The notes: generated by a model not told the origin, from the sequence alone. A stretch of 64,000 bases of DNA from Deinococcus sonorensis KR-87 (GCF_040256395.1 NZ_CP158299.1:2633501-2697500), one strand, 5' to 3'; shown: positions 13,028 through 23,040, counted from the first letter of the stretch. Program-made: numbers and translations.

Positions 13028-14311
13028 CTAGCCCCGGATCCTGGGCAGCTCGCGCGGCACCTGCCGCCACAGCAGCAGCACCACCACGGCGGCCAGCCCG
13101 GCCAGCACCAGGATGCCCCAGCGCGGTCCGAACGGCCCGGTCCTGGAGATCAGGAAGCTGGACACCACCGCCCCCAGCGGCCCCATGCCCACCAGCACGA
13201 ACGAGTACAGGCTCATCACCCGGCCCCGCAGCAGGTCCGGAATGCTCAGCTGCACCGAGCTGTTGGCGCTGATCAGAAAGGTCAGCATCGCAAAGCCGCA
13301 GGCCGCCAGCACTGGGGCGGCCAGCAGGCTGTTCGGCACCGCCGCCAGCAGCGCGCCGCTGATGATCAGCAGCACGGCCCCCAGCCGCATGTTGCGCAGC
13401 GGGTTGGGCCGGCTGGCCTGCCACAGCGCCCCCACCATCGCCCCCAGCCCGAACGCGGCGTTGAGTGCCCCGAACCCGGCCTCGCGCAGGCCAAACACGG
13501 CGCGGGCGAAGTAGGGAATGATCACGTTGAAGTTGATGATGGTGGCGCTCAGCAGCCCGACCAGCAGCAGAGTAGTGCGGATGCTGGGCGTGCCGCGCAC
13601 GTAGTGCAGGCCCTCGCGGATGTCCTGCAGCATGGCGGGGCGGTTGCCTCGCTCGCGGGCCGGGAACGGCAGCGTGGCGATCACCACGATCACCACCACG
13701 AACGACACCACGTTGAGGTAGAAGGGAAACGCCAGCCGGGCGATGTTGTTCTCGTTGCCGCCGGCCAGCAGCGACACGCCCAGCGCGGCCACCAGACCGA
13801 ACACCGCCTGCCCAAGTGTGCGCGACAGGTTGAAGCTCAGGCTGTTGAGCGCCACCGCGTTCGGCACGTCCTCGCGCGGCACGAAATCCGCGACCATGCT
13901 CTGACGGGCCGGCATGTCAAAGGCGTTGGCGGTGCCGGCTATGGCGGCCAGCATCAGCACCAGTGGCAGCGACACGATGCCCAGCTGGGTGGTGACCGCC
14001 AGCGCGATGGCGGTGGCCATCAGCACCACCTGGGTGGTGAGCAGGATCTGGCGGCGCGGCGTGCGGTCGATGATGGCGCCGGCAAACAGCGAGAGCAGCA
14101 GGCTGGGCGTGAACTGCGCCACCGTGACCCAGCCGAGCGCGGCGCTGTTGTTGCCGGTGAGTTCCAGCACCAGGTAGCTCTGGGCGGTGGTCTGCATCCA
14201 GCTGCCCACCAGGCTGAGCATCTGCGACAGCCAGAAGCGGCGGTAGCTCGGATGCCGCAGGGCACGGAAGGTGTTGAAGCGCCAGTCCTGCAGACGCTGG
14301 ACGGCACTCAC
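13028..14311 (-). CDS. MFS transporter (transmembrane secretion effector type)
   Basis: About 427 residues with some 12 hydrophobic segments and the MFS loop motif after TM2 ('GAIIDRTPRRQILL'). It resembles the enterobactin-exporter-like/TMSE branch (drug or siderophore efflux). The substrate cannot be told from sequence. I chose the GTG at 14309-14311 because it has an AGGTGA Shine-Dalgarno four bases upstream and yields a normal family N-terminus ('FRALRHPSYRRFWLSQ'). The open frame extends up to an ATG at 14398, but that extension looks non-coding. The gene is monocistronic. Confidence 0.9.
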   Translation of the reverse strand: MSAVQRLQDWRFNTFRALRHPSYRRFWLSQMLSLVGSWMQTTAQSYLVLELTGNNSAALGWVTVAQFTPSLLLSLFAGAIIDRTPRRQILLTTQVVLMATAIALAVTTQLGIVSLPLVLMLAAIAGTANAFDMPARQSMVADFVPREDVPNAVALNSLSFNLSRTLGQAVFGLVAALGVSLLAGGNENNIARLAFPFYLNVVSFVVVIVVIATLPFPARERGNRPAMLQDIREGLHYVRGTPSIRTTLLLVGLLSATIINFNVIIPYFARAVFGLREAGFGALNAAFGLGAMVGALWQASRPNPLRNMRLGAVLLIISGALLAAVPNSLLAAPVLAACGFAMLTFLISANSSVQLSIPDLLRGRVMSLYSFVLVGMGPLGAVVSSFLISRTGPFGPRWGILVLAGLAAVVVLLLWRQVPRELPRIRG

Positions 14312-14475
14312 CGGGTCACCTGTGCCGGCCCGAACGACGGCAGACTGTTCACGCCCGTGGGCGCGCGTGGAACGAACGACACTGCATGGCCCCAGCATAG
14401 GCCCGGTATGTTTGAGGGGGCGTGAGCACCGCCCTTATGGGAGGTGTTACTCGGCGGGTTGCGCCGGAACAACGC

Positions 14476-14512
14476 AAAGGGCGGGCCGGGGATCCAATTC
14501 CCCGGCCCGCCC
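14476..14512 (-). terminator. Terminator of the first OmpH-like gene
   Basis: A 13-bp perfect GC stem (14479-14491 with 14500-14512), read on the minus strand, is followed by TTT just after the stop of the gene at 14523. Confidence 0.8.
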
Positions 14513-14522
14513 CTTTCCCCCT

Positions 14523-15008
14523 TTACTTCCCGCTGACAACCCGCGCCTTGACGGCCGCCGTCAGGTCAGTGGCCTGCTCGTTGGCGTACACCACCAGACC
14601 GTTGGTGAGCGCCACGCGGCGGTCCAGCACCACGCTGTAGCCGCTGCTCTTGGCCACGGCTGCCACCGCGGCATTCACCTTGCTGGCCAGCGGCGTGAAG
14701 GCGGTGCTCAGCTGCTTGCTGTAACTCTGGGCCGTGGTGGTGTAGGCCTTCTGGGCGTCCACATACGCGGTGCGGTCGGCGGCGGTGGCCTTGCCGCTGC
14801 GCAGCCGGGCGGCCAGCTCCTGCACCTTCTGGGTCCGGGCCTGCAGGTCGGTGTCGGCCTTCTTGCTCAGGGCCACGTAGTTCGCGCCGCCGGGCATCGC
14901 CTGCACCACCAGCTGCACGTTCACGATGCCCACCCGGGCCTTCGCCTGCTGGGCGTGCGGCACCGTTACCAGCAGGGCCAGCGGGGCAAGCAGCATCCAA
15001 GTCTTCAT
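14523..15008 (-). CDS. OmpH/Skp-family periplasmic protein (copy 1)
   Basis: A 161-residue protein with a signal peptide (cleavage about residue 19). The OmpH/Skp pattern is present: 'VGIVNVQLVVQAMPGG' at the start, a long Ala/Gln/Lys-rich helical middle likely to form the coiled-coil tentacles, and 'YSVVLDRRVALTNG' plus a short C-terminal strand region. Skp-like chaperones escort outer-membrane proteins through the periplasm, consistent with the diderm envelope of Deinococcus. A paralogue lies directly upstream on the same strand, separated by a terminator. Start supported by signal peptide and GGAGATG upstream. Confidence 0.92.
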   Translation of the reverse strand: MKTWMLLAPLALLVTVPHAQQAKARVGIVNVQLVVQAMPGGANYVALSKKADTDLQARTQKVQELAARLRSGKATAADRTAYVDAQKAYTTTAQSYSKQLSTAFTPLASKVNAAVAAVAKSSGYSVVLDRRVALTNGLVVYANEQATDLTAAVKARVVSGK

Positions 15009-15038
15009 GTCATCTCCTGACCTGGCCCTGGCGGGCCG

Positions 15039-15063
15039 AAAAAAACCCCCGGATCGCCGGGGG
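15039..15063 (-). terminator. Terminator between the two OmpH-like genes
   Basis: On the minus strand a 7-bp stem (15057-15063 with 15046-15052) with a four-base loop is followed by seven T. It lies after the upstream OmpH copy (stop at 15098) and before the start of the next, so the two paralogues are at least partly separate units. Confidence 0.88.
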
Positions 15064-15097
15064 CCGCAGCGCTCTGGTGACGCTGCGCGGGCACTGC

Positions 15098-15583
15098 TCA
15101 GGGCTTGAGGTTCTTGACCACCGCGTCGGTGATGTCGGTGCTCTGGTCGGCGTACACCACAAGGCCATTGGTGGCGGCCTGGGCGCGGTCCATCACGATG
15201 GAGAAGCCCTGCGCCTTAGCGGTGGAGGCGACAGCGGCGTCCACGGCCGTCTCGATGGGGGCCACGGCCTTGCTCAGCTGCGCGTCATAATCCTTGGCCT
15301 TGGCCTGGATGGTGGTGGTCAGCTGGGTCAGCTGGTCCTTCTCGGCGGCGGTGGCCGCCGTGCCCTTGGCCTGAATGGCCTTGATCTGCTTGTCCAGCCC
15401 GTTCAGCTCGGCCGAGGCCTTGTCCTGAATGGCCTTGACGGACGCGTTCTTCGGGTGCGCCTGCAGCACCTTCTGCACGTCCACGAAGCCGACTTTCTGG
15501 GGAGCGGTCTGCGCGTGCGGGACCAGGGTTCCAAAACCCAGCGCCGCCACGACAGCGATGGGAGCAAGTAATTTCGCCTTCAT
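15098..15583 (-). CDS. OmpH/Skp-family periplasmic protein (copy 2)
   Basis: A 161-residue paralogue of the neighbouring gene. It has a signal peptide ending near 'VPHAQ', then '[15 protein letters not shown]', a coiled-coil-prone middle, and '[21 protein letters not shown]', which aligns with the same segment in copy 1. Likely a periplasmic outer-membrane-protein chaperone. The ATG at 15581-15583 is chosen because it begins the signal peptide; the frame is open far upstream but that part is antisense to the CBS gene. No strong Shine-Dalgarno is visible. Confidence 0.92.
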   Translation of the reverse strand: MKAKLLAPIAVVAALGFGTLVPHAQTAPQKVGFVDVQKVLQAHPKNASVKAIQDKASAELNGLDKQIKAIQAKGTAATAAEKDQLTQLTTTIQAKAKDYDAQLSKAVAPIETAVDAAVASTAKAQGFSIVMDRAQAATNGLVVYADQSTDITDAVVKNLKP

Positions 15584-15670
15584 AAACGGAAAGTTAGCAT
15601 GGCTCACTTTGAGCAACATGATAGGGGTGGTCAGCGGCACGTCAGGCAAAGCGGCGCGTACACTGGGCCC

Positions 15671-16294
15671 ATGCTGGTACGCGACTGGATGACCGCCGGC
15701 CCCGTGACGGTGGCCCCCTCCACCCCGGTGATGGACGCCCTGAAGCTGCTCAAGGAGCACGGCTTCCGGCGCCTGCCGGTGGTGGAGCACGGTGAGCTGA
15801 TCGGCATCACCACCCGCAAGGACCTCAAAGATGCCATGCCCAGCCGCGCCACCACCCTGAGCGTCTGGGAGCTGAACTACATGCTCTCCAAGCTCGAGGT
15901 CAGCGAGATGATGGCCCGGCCGGTCATCACCGCTCAGGAGGACGAGTACATGGAGGACGCGGCCCTGCGGATGCAGGACCATGCGGTGGGCGGCCTGCCG
16001 GTGCTGAACAGCGCCGGACAGCTGAGCGGCATCATCACGGTCAGCGATGTGCTGCGCGCGTTCATTGACATTCTGGGCATGCACGAGGGCGGGCGGCGCC
16101 TGACGCTGATGATGCCGGACGTGCCGGGGAGCCTGAGCCGGGCGGCGGCGGCGGTGCAGCCGAGCAACATCATCAGCGTGGCCACCTTCGGCGCGCGCGA
16201 GGGCCAGCGGCGCTTCGTGATGCGCGCGGTGGGCGAGGACACCGCCGGTCTGGCCGAACGGGTGCGGGCGGCTGGCATTGAGGTGCAGGACTGA
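15671..16294 (+). CDS. CBS-pair plus ACT domain protein (AcuB-like)
   Basis: A 207-residue protein with two CBS domains (about residues 5-60 and 75-135; '[22 protein letters not shown]' and '[24 protein letters not shown]') and a C-terminal ACT-like domain ('[17 protein letters not shown]'). CBS pairs bind adenosyl nucleotides and ACT domains bind small ligands, so it is probably a cytoplasmic metabolic sensor like AcuB, without catalytic function of its own. TACACT at 15659-15664 lies six bases before the ATG, indicating leaderless expression and fixing this start. Confidence 0.92.
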   Translation: MLVRDWMTAGPVTVAPSTPVMDALKLLKEHGFRRLPVVEHGELIGITTRKDLKDAMPSRATTLSVWELNYMLSKLEVSEMMARPVITAQEDEYMEDAALRMQDHAVGGLPVLNSAGQLSGIITVSDVLRAFIDILGMHEGGRRLTLMMPDVPGSLSRAAAAVQPSNIISVATFGAREGQRRFVMRAVGEDTAGLAERVRAAGIEVQD

Positions 16295-16402
16295 GGGCTG
16301 TTGACGCCTCAGGGGACGCGCCGCTCTTTCTGAGCCTGCACTTGCCCTGTGGACGGGTCTACATCCGCGTCTTCTGCTCGCCCTAGACCCTGGCCCCAAC
16401 CT

Positions 16403-17143
16403 TTACTCACTGGCGGGGCCGAGGCGCCGGATCAGGATGTCGCCGTACTGATCCGGCTGCTCCACCTCGAAGTCCCCCTCCCGGACGCCCTCCAGCAGTG
16501 CGGCAAAGTAGGTGCCCTGCTCGGCCCAGTCCTGGGTGGGCACGGCCCGGAAGGTGAAGCTGCTCAGCCGCCCCGCGAAGGCCCGCAGCGCCCGCAGCGC
16601 GTCCTGCAGGGTCAGGCGGTCACGGGCCAGCAGCGGCACCTGCACGTCGCGCACAGCGTTCTGTGCCGCTTTCAGCAGGCGGGCCAGCCCCTTGCGGCCG
16701 TCCTGCCGGCGTTCCCGGCGCGGCAGGCCCAGATCCAGCGCCGCTGCAGGAATCAGCCGCTCCCGCTCCCGGCGACGTTGGGCCAACAGCTGCACCAGCG
16801 TCTCCAGCTCGGCCAGCGCCGAAACCGCCTCCACCACCTCGTCCAGCGGATCGTCGTCAGGGTCGTCGGGCAGCGCTTCCGCTTCAGGGCGCGGCAGCAG
16901 CAGCCGGGCCTTCAGCGCGATCACCCCGGCCAGCGCCGGCAGCAGCTCCGCGTACCGCTCCGGCTGGGCCTGAGCCGAACGCTGCGCCCAGGCCAGCACG
17001 TCTCGCGTCAGCGCCAGCAGCGGCACCTCCGAGGGCAGCACCGCCCCGGAGCGCAGCCGCTGGGCCAGCCCGGCCAGATCGCCGTGATGGCAGGGCAGCC
17101 GCACCTCGAAGGCGGCTGCCCTGCCGGCGTCCAGCACGGTCAT
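16403..17143 (-). CDS. scpA: Segregation and condensation protein A
   Basis: A 246-residue kleisin. The N-terminal SMC-binding segment is 'FEVRLPCHHGDLAGLAQRLRSG', a variant of the usual 'FEGPLDLLLHLI' motif. A helical middle with an acidic linker (DDPDDDPLDE) follows, then a C-terminal winged-helix region that contacts the other SMC head. ScpA works with SMC and ScpB in chromosome condensation and segregation. It lies 15 bases after trpS and is likely in the same transcript, so the trpS attenuator may also influence it. No scpB is in the window. Confidence 0.88.
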   Translation of the reverse strand: MTVLDAGRAAAFEVRLPCHHGDLAGLAQRLRSGAVLPSEVPLLALTRDVLAWAQRSAQAQPERYAELLPALAGVIALKARLLLPRPEAEALPDDPDDDPLDEVVEAVSALAELETLVQLLAQRRRERERLIPAAALDLGLPRRERRQDGRKGLARLLKAAQNAVRDVQVPLLARDRLTLQDALRALRAFAGRLSSFTFRAVPTQDWAEQGTYFAALLEGVREGDFEVEQPDQYGDILIRRLGPASE

Positions 17144-17158
17144 GCCCGGCGCCGCACC

Positions 17159-18214
<1,056 letters not shown>

Positions 18215-18246
18215 GGCTGGTCTCCTGAACTGGGGAAATGGACATC

Positions 18247-18280
18247 AAAAAAATCCGCCCGGTACCGTTCCCTGGGCGGA
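18247..18280 (-). terminator. Attenuator terminator upstream of trpS
   Basis: On the minus strand TCCGCCC (18280-18274) pairs with GGGCGGA (18260-18254) and is followed by seven T (18253-18247). It lies 33 bases before the trpS start and after the Trp leader peptide, so it would stop transcription before trpS unless region 3 is captured by region 2. Confidence 0.9.
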
Positions 18281-18301
18281 CGCAACAGACATGCGGCGAC
18301 T

Positions 18302-18346
18302 CTACCCAGGCAGGCTGGGCCACCACCACGTCGCGGGGAGCTTCAT
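18302..18346 (-). CDS. trpS leader peptide, 14 residues with three Trp in a row
   Basis: ATG at 18346-18344 through TAG at 18304-18302 encodes MKLPATWWWPSLPG. Three consecutive TGG codons in 14 is far from chance and marks it as a sensor of charged tRNA(Trp). TACACT ends six bases before the ATG, so the transcript should start at or next to the A of the ATG, making this a leaderless leader peptide. Its last codons overlap regions 1 and 2 of the attenuator. The peptide itself probably has no function beyond its translation. Confidence 0.88.
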   Translation of the reverse strand: MKLPATWWWPSLPG

Positions 18347-18352
18347 GGTGTC

Positions 18353-18358
18353 AGTGTA
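18353..18358 (-). promoter_or_regulatory. -10 element of the trpS leader
   Basis: TACACT on the minus strand, six bases before the leader-peptide ATG. No good -35 is visible 17 bases upstream. The divergent MFS gene has its own -10 (TAGACT, 18384-18389) six bases before its start. Confidence 0.75.
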
Positions 18359-18395
18359 GCGCACCCGCGCCGGGGTCCTCCGCTAGACTGCCGCC

Positions 18396-19568
18396 ATGAC
18401 CCCTTCACGCGCCGCGCCGGGCCTGGCGCTGCTGTTTCTGGCCCAGGCGCTGGCGACCGGCGCGACCACCGCCAGCACCGTGCTGGCCAGTCTGGTGATG
18501 AGCAGCCTGGGCCGCGAGTCGCTGGCTGGCCTGCCCAGCACGCTGGTCACGCTGTCGGCTGCCCTCTCGGCCGGGCTGTTCGGGCGGCTGATGGTGCGCG
18601 GGCGCAAACCGGGCCTGATCGCCGCCTATCTGCTGGGGGTGCTGGGGGCCCTGCTGGGCTTCCTGGGCGGCTGGCACCATGTGGTGCCGTTGTTCCTGCT
18701 GGGCGCAGCGCTGGTCGGGGCGGCCCAGGGCGGCTACCAGCAGGCCCGGTACGCGGTGGCCGAACATGTGCCCGCGCGGGTGCGCGGCACCGTGATGGGC
18801 GCGATGATGCTGGCCTCGGTGCTGGGGTCGGTGGCCACCACCGCGCTGTCGGGCCTGCTGACCACGCTGGCGGCGCGGCTGTACACCTCCAGCGAGGTGA
18901 TCGGCTGGCTGCTGGGCGGCGCCTTCCTGCTGGGCGGCGCGCTGCTCACCGCGGCGTGGCGGCCGGTGCGGGTGGTGGCCGACCCCGCCCGCCCGGCCAG
19001 CGCTGCCCCCCAGCTGCGGCTCTGGGACCGGGAGGTGCGCTGGCCCGCGCTGTCGGTGGTCACGGCGCAGGGCCTGATGGTCACGCTGATGAGTCTGACG
19101 CCGCTGCGCGCTCACCACATGGGCATGGACCACCTGCAGGTGGCGGGACTGGTCACGCTGCACATCACTGGCATGTTCGGCTTCAGCTGGCTGAGCGGGC
19201 CGCTGCTGGACCGGCTGGGCCAGCGCTTCGGGTACGTGGCGGGGGCGCTGCTGCTGCTGGCCGCCGCGCTGAGCGCCCTGCTGGGCGGAGCGTGGCTGGG
19301 GCCGAGCATGTTCGTGCTGGGGCTCGGCTGGAGCCTGTGCTTCGTGGCCGGCAGCACCGCCCTCACGCCCTACCGCAGCGTGCAGGGGCAGGTGGACGCG
19401 CTCGGGTACCTCGCCTCGGCTGCCGGAACCCTGCTGGGCGGCTGGCTGCTGGCCCAGACCGGCTTCGCGCCACTGGCCTGGACCTGCGCGGCGCTCAGCC
19501 TGCTGCCGCTGCTGAGCGCATTCCGGGCCCGTCCGGCCGTTCAGTCGGCCCCAGTGGCCGCCGACTGA
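18396..19568 (+). CDS. MFS transporter
   Basis: A 390-residue integral membrane protein with about 12 hydrophobic segments and the MFS-type loop after TM2 ('GLFGRLMVRGRKPGLI'). A central hydrophilic loop (about residues 190-215) separates the halves. The C-terminal half repeats the motif ('GPLLDRLGQRFGYV'). The substrate cannot be assigned; the layout resembles sugar or drug efflux permeases. TAGACT lies six bases before the ATG, so a leaderless transcript is likely. It is divergent from the trpS leader, and no terminator is obvious downstream. Confidence 0.9.
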   Translation: MTPSRAAPGLALLFLAQALATGATTASTVLASLVMSSLGRESLAGLPSTLVTLSAALSAGLFGRLMVRGRKPGLIAAYLLGVLGALLGFLGGWHHVVPLFLLGAALVGAAQGGYQQARYAVAEHVPARVRGTVMGAMMLASVLGSVATTALSGLLTTLAARLYTSSEVIGWLLGGAFLLGGALLTAAWRPVRVVADPARPASAAPQLRLWDREVRWPALSVVTAQGLMVTLMSLTPLRAHHMGMDHLQVAGLVTLHITGMFGFSWLSGPLLDRLGQRFGYVAGALLLLAAALSALLGGAWLGPSMFVLGLGWSLCFVAGSTALTPYRSVQGQVDALGYLASAAGTLLGGWLLAQTGFAPLAWTCAALSLLPLLSAFRARPAVQSAPVAAD

Positions 19569-19688
19569 ACCCGAAGGCAAGGAGAAAACAGGAAACCAGA
19601 GCTCCTAAGCAGGTCGTGGCCCGAGCCGGGCAACGGGCTTGCATGTGCATCTCAACGGAGCCACCGCTCTGGTCAGGCGCGCTGCCGC

Positions 19689-20072
19689 TCAGCGCATCCG
19701 GTCCCGGATCTCCTGCAGGGTCTCCTCGAAGGCGTCCAGGAATTCGTCCTCCAGCTGAAAGTCGCGCACCAGGTTGTCCTGCTCGGTGGCGGCCTGCTCG
19801 CGTGCCCAGCGGACCCGGGCGTTGCGGGCGCTGGAGACGTTGCCCTTCCCGGCCACGAAACGGGCCGCGTGCCGCACCGCCTCGCGCGGGTCTTCGGTGG
19901 GCGCCACCACCGCCAGATTCCGCAGGCCGCCCTGGTCGTTCACCAGGCTGGCCGTCACCTCGGTCCGGATGCCGCTGCGGCTCAGGAACACCTGATCCAC
20001 CCGCCACATGCTGGTGGCCCGGATCGGGGCGGCGTCTGAGGAGGTGGTTCTTCGCTGCGTGCGGCGTGCCAT
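19689..20072 (-). CDS. Conserved-looking hypothetical protein downstream of butyrate kinase
   Basis: A 127-residue protein from the ATG at 20070-20072. The N-terminus is basic (MARRTQRRTTSSD) and the C-terminus is acidic and helical (LEDEFLDAFEETLQEIRDRM). The middle has a short alpha/beta stretch ('EVTASLVNDQGGLRNLAVV'). There is no signal peptide or membrane segment, and I do not recognise the family. It begins five bases after the butyrate kinase stop, so the two are co-transcribed and probably co-translated. Confidence 0.75.
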   Translation of the reverse strand: MARRTQRRTTSSDAAPIRATSMWRVDQVFLSRSGIRTEVTASLVNDQGGLRNLAVVAPTEDPREAVRHAARFVAGKGNVSSARNARVRWAREQAATEQDNLVRDFQLEDEFLDAFEETLQEIRDRMR

Positions 20073-20077
20073 GCCCG

Positions 20078-21178
20078 TCAGGATGACACGTCCGGCGACG
20101 GAGCGGTCCAGTCGTGCGGGGCCTCCAGCCCCAGCAGCACCCGGCCGGCGCCCTCCGCCAAGGCTTCGAGTTCCAGTTCGCCAGGAATCACGGTGAGCGG
20201 CGCCATCCACGCCACCCGGCGCTCGATGCGGTCCACCAGCCGCACCCAGCGCGCGATGCCGCCGGAGATGGCCACCGCGTGAGGGCGACCCGGCAGCGCC
20301 GCGCTGTAGGCGCCCAGCGCCTTGGCCACCTGATGGGCGAAGGCGTCGGCCACCAGCCGCACCGCCGGGTCAGTCTGCTCGCGGCGCTCCAGCTCACGCA
20401 GGTCCGCGGTGCCGGTCAGGCCCCGGAAACCGGACTGGTACTTCAGGCGCTGCTCCAGTTCCGGGCGCGGAATGCTGTAGGCCAGGTCCAGCAGGCCCCG
20501 GAGCGGCAGCGTGCCGGCGCGGTTGGCGCTGAACGGTCCCTCGTCCAGCACGATGCCGCTGGTGTCGATGGCCCGCCCCTGATCGAAGGCCGTGACGCTG
20601 ACCCCGGCGCCCAGGTGCGCCACCACCACCCGCGCGTCCTCCAGGCGCCGTCCCACCTCGAAGGCGGCCCGCCGCGCCACCAGCCGGGCATTCAACGCGT
20701 GGAAGCGCCCGGTGCGCTCCAGTTCCGGCACGCCGCTCACCCGCGCTTCCGGAATCAGCTCGTCCACGCTGGGCGGGTCCACAATGAACGCCGGCACGTT
20801 GTAGTCGGCGGCCAGCGCCAGCGCCAGACTGGCCCCGATGCGGGCGGTGTACTCGCCGGTCTGGCTGGCCAGCGTGTGCGCCGCCAGCTGCGGCGTGACC
20901 CGGTAGGTGCCGGCCTCCACCTGCCCGATCAGGCCGCCCCGCGCCACCACCGCGTCGGGGGCGGGCCACTCGCGCAGCAGGTCACGCAGGCTGGTCAGCA
21001 CCGTCAGCAGCTGCTCGTCCGGCGGGGTGCCGGCGTCCAGCGGTTCGGCGTGCTGCACCTCGGCGCGGGTCAGCGTCAGGCGCAGCTGTCCGGCCAGCGC
21101 CGCCGCCTCCGGGGCCGAGATTTCGGCCAGGGCGAGGCGGGTGGTGGAACTGCCGGGGTTGATCACATAGGCGATCAT
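20078..21178 (-). CDS. buk: Butyrate kinase-like acyl kinase
   Basis: A 366-residue member of the acetate/butyrate kinase (ASKHA) family. The first phosphate loop 'VINPGSSTTRLAL' is at the N-terminus, with 'VVAHLGAGVSVTAF' and 'FSANRAGTLPL' in the middle and the adenosine motif 'AISGGIARW' near the C-terminus. The expected reaction is reversible phosphorylation of butyrate or a branched acyl chain with ATP. No phosphate butyryltransferase (ptb) gene is adjacent. I chose the ATG at 21176-21178, with a -10-like TAGCCT eight bases upstream; an ATG nine codons earlier would place that -10 inside the gene. Confidence 0.9.
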   Translation of the reverse strand: MIAYVINPGSSTTRLALAEISAPEAAALAGQLRLTLTRAEVQHAEPLDAGTPPDEQLLTVLTSLRDLLREWPAPDAVVARGGLIGQVEAGTYRVTPQLAAHTLASQTGEYTARIGASLALALAADYNVPAFIVDPPSVDELIPEARVSGVPELERTGRFHALNARLVARRAAFEVGRRLEDARVVVAHLGAGVSVTAFDQGRAIDTSGIVLDEGPFSANRAGTLPLRGLLDLAYSIPRPELEQRLKYQSGFRGLTGTADLRELERREQTDPAVRLVADAFAHQVAKALGAYSAALPGRPHAVAISGGIARWVRLVDRIERRVAWMAPLTVIPGELELEALAEGAGRVLLGLEAPHDWTAPSPDVSS

Positions 21179-21273
21179 GCTGGCCCAGGCTAGCAGAGCT
21201 CTCACGGTTCTGCCATAGACCAGTCAGGTTCCGGCCGCGGCGGGCCGGCCCGCCGCACGCGCTGGGCGCGGCC

Positions 21274-22905
21274 TCAGCTGCCGCTGGCCTTCTGCTGCCG
21301 GTAGCGGCGAATGAGGGCGTTGGTGCTGCTGTCGTGGTCCAGCGGCGGCTCCTGCTCCGCCTGCAGCTCCGGCACGATGCGGCTGGCCAGCACCTTGCCC
21401 AGTTCCACCCCCCACTGGTCGAAGCTGTTGATGTCCCAGATGGCGCCCTGCACGAACACCTTGTGCTCGTAGAGCGCGATCAGGGCGCCCAGGATGCGCG
21501 GCGTCAGCACCTCGGCCAGGATGGTGTTGGTGGGCCGGTTGCCCTCAAAGACCCGGTGGGCCACCTGCTCCGCCTTGACCCCGTCCGCCTCCACCTCCTC
21601 GGCCGTCTTGCCAAACGCCAGCGCCTCGGTCTGGGCAAACACGTTGGCCATCAGCAGGTCGTGGTGGGGCGGCAGGGTGTTGAGGCTGCGCGCGAAGCCG
21701 ATGAAGTCACAGGGAATCAACTTGGTGCCCTGGTGGATCAGCTGGTAGAAGGCGTGCTGGCCGTTGGTGCCCGGCTGGCCCCAGATCACCGGTCCAGTCT
21801 GGTAGTCCACCGTCTGTCCATCCAGCGTCACGTGCTTGCCGTTGCTCTCCATGTCCAGCTGCTGCAGGTAGGCGCTGAAATGGCTCAGGTAGTGGTCGTA
21901 GGGCAGCACCGCCACCGTCTGGGCATCGAAGAAATCGTTGTACAGCAGCCCGATCAGGGCCAGCAGCACCGGCATGTTCTGCTCCAGCGGCGCCGTGCGG
22001 AAGTGCTGGTCCATGTCGTGGAAGCCGGCGAGCAGCTCACGGAAGTGGTCCGGCCCCACTGCGATCATCAGCGACAGGCCGATGGCGCTGTCCATGCTGT
22101 AACGCCCCCCCACCCAGTCCCAGAAGCCGAACATGTTGGCCGTGTCGATGCCGAACTTGCCGACCTCCTGCGCGTTGGTGCTGACCGCCACGAAATGCCG
22201 CGCCACCGCCGCGTCGTCGTGGAGTGCGGCCAGCAGCCAGGCGCGGGCGCTCTGGGCGTTCGCCATCGTCTCCTGGGTGGTGAAGGTCTTGGAACTGACA
22301 ATGAACAGCGTCTCCTGCGGATCCAGGTCGCGCACCGCCTCCACGAACTCGCTGCCGTCCACGTTCGACACGAAGCGCAGGGTCAGGTCGCGCTGGCTGT
22401 AGAAGGTGAGCGCCTGATACGCCATCACCGGCCCCAGGTCCGACCCCCCGATGCCGATGTTGACGATGTTGCGGATCGGCTTTCCGGTGTGGCCCCGCCA
22501 GCCGCCCGAACGGATCTGGTCCGCGAAGGTGGCCATGCGGTCCAGCACCTCGTGGACTTCCGGCACCACGTTCTGGCCATCCACCAAGACGGTTGCGTCT
22601 CTGGGGGCGCGCAGCGCGGTGTGCAGCACCGCCCGGCCCTCGGTCACGTTGATGCGCTCGCCCGCGAACATCGCGTCCCGGCGCTGCTCCACGCCCGTCG
22701 CGCGCGCCAGCTCCAGCAGCAGCTGAAGCGTTTCGTCGGTCACACGATTCTTGCTGTAGTCCAGGTACAGGCCGGCGGCCTCCACCGTCAGCCGTTCGCC
22801 GCGCTGGGGGTCCTGGGCGAACAGCTCGCGCAGGTGCAGGCGCTTGAGGGTCTGGGTGTGGGCGTCGAGGGCAGTCCAGGCCGGAAGCTGGGTCAGGGTC
22901 GTCAT
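21274..22905 (-). CDS. pgi: Glucose-6-phosphate isomerase
   Basis: A 543-residue PGI, the normal length for the long bacterial form, interconverting glucose-6-phosphate and fructose-6-phosphate in the cytoplasm. Signature segments visible are '[11 protein letters not shown]', '[16 protein letters not shown]', the second signature around '[18 protein letters not shown]' with its catalytic His, and '[13 protein letters not shown]'. A good AAAGGA Shine-Dalgarno precedes the ATG at 22905. It is divergent from the 6-phosphogluconolactonase gene, which links the two to the branch between glycolysis and the pentose phosphate route. Confidence 0.97.
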   Translation of the reverse strand: MTTLTQLPAWTALDAHTQTLKRLHLRELFAQDPQRGERLTVEAAGLYLDYSKNRVTDETLQLLLELARATGVEQRRDAMFAGERINVTEGRAVLHTALRAPRDATVLVDGQNVVPEVHEVLDRMATFADQIRSGGWRGHTGKPIRNIVNIGIGGSDLGPVMAYQALTFYSQRDLTLRFVSNVDGSEFVEAVRDLDPQETLFIVSSKTFTTQETMANAQSARAWLLAALHDDAAVARHFVAVSTNAQEVGKFGIDTANMFGFWDWVGGRYSMDSAIGLSLMIAVGPDHFRELLAGFHDMDQHFRTAPLEQNMPVLLALIGLLYNDFFDAQTVAVLPYDHYLSHFSAYLQQLDMESNGKHVTLDGQTVDYQTGPVIWGQPGTNGQHAFYQLIHQGTKLIPCDFIGFARSLNTLPPHHDLLMANVFAQTEALAFGKTAEEVEADGVKAEQVAHRVFEGNRPTNTILAEVLTPRILGALIALYEHKVFVQGAIWDINSFDQWGVELGKVLASRIVPELQAEQEPPLDHDSSTNALIRRYRQQKASGS

Positions 22906-23040
22906 GGTGGGTCCTTTCAGAGCGGGCGGGAAGGGTCAGAAAGCCAGTTCACCAGAGCATACCCACTGCCGAAGGGAGGCGGCTTGAGCTTCTCCAGACC
23001 TGTGGACCTGTCACGCTCCGCTTGGGCTAAGGTCTGAGGC

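Larger units (their letters stand above)
18247..18346 (-). promoter_or_regulatory. Trp-codon transcription attenuator controlling trpS
   Basis: A compact attenuator of about 100 nt with three mutually exclusive pairings. Region 1 CCCAG (18319-18315) pairs with the CTGGG of region 2. Region 2 CCTGGG (18310-18305) pairs perfectly with CCCAGG of region 3 (18276-18271). Region 3/4 forms the T-tailed terminator. Region 1 lies directly after the three Trp codons of the leader peptide. A ribosome stalled there would cover region 1, free region 2 to pair with region 3, and prevent the terminator. This is the classic trp attenuation logic, applied to the synthetase gene. The mechanism is inferred from sequence; every element is visible. 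Confidence 0.85.

Noticed and set aside
14312..14398. ATG at 14398 as the MFS start
   Set aside because: The extension has no family match, and the GTG at 14311 has a good Shine-Dalgarno.
18247..18358. T-box riboswitch for trpS (sequence AGGGAACGGTACCGGG looks T-box-like)
   Set aside because: The UGGN bulge needed for the tRNA acceptor end is absent (reads CGGU), the transcript is too short for a stem I, and the leader peptide with three Trp codons explains the terminator better.
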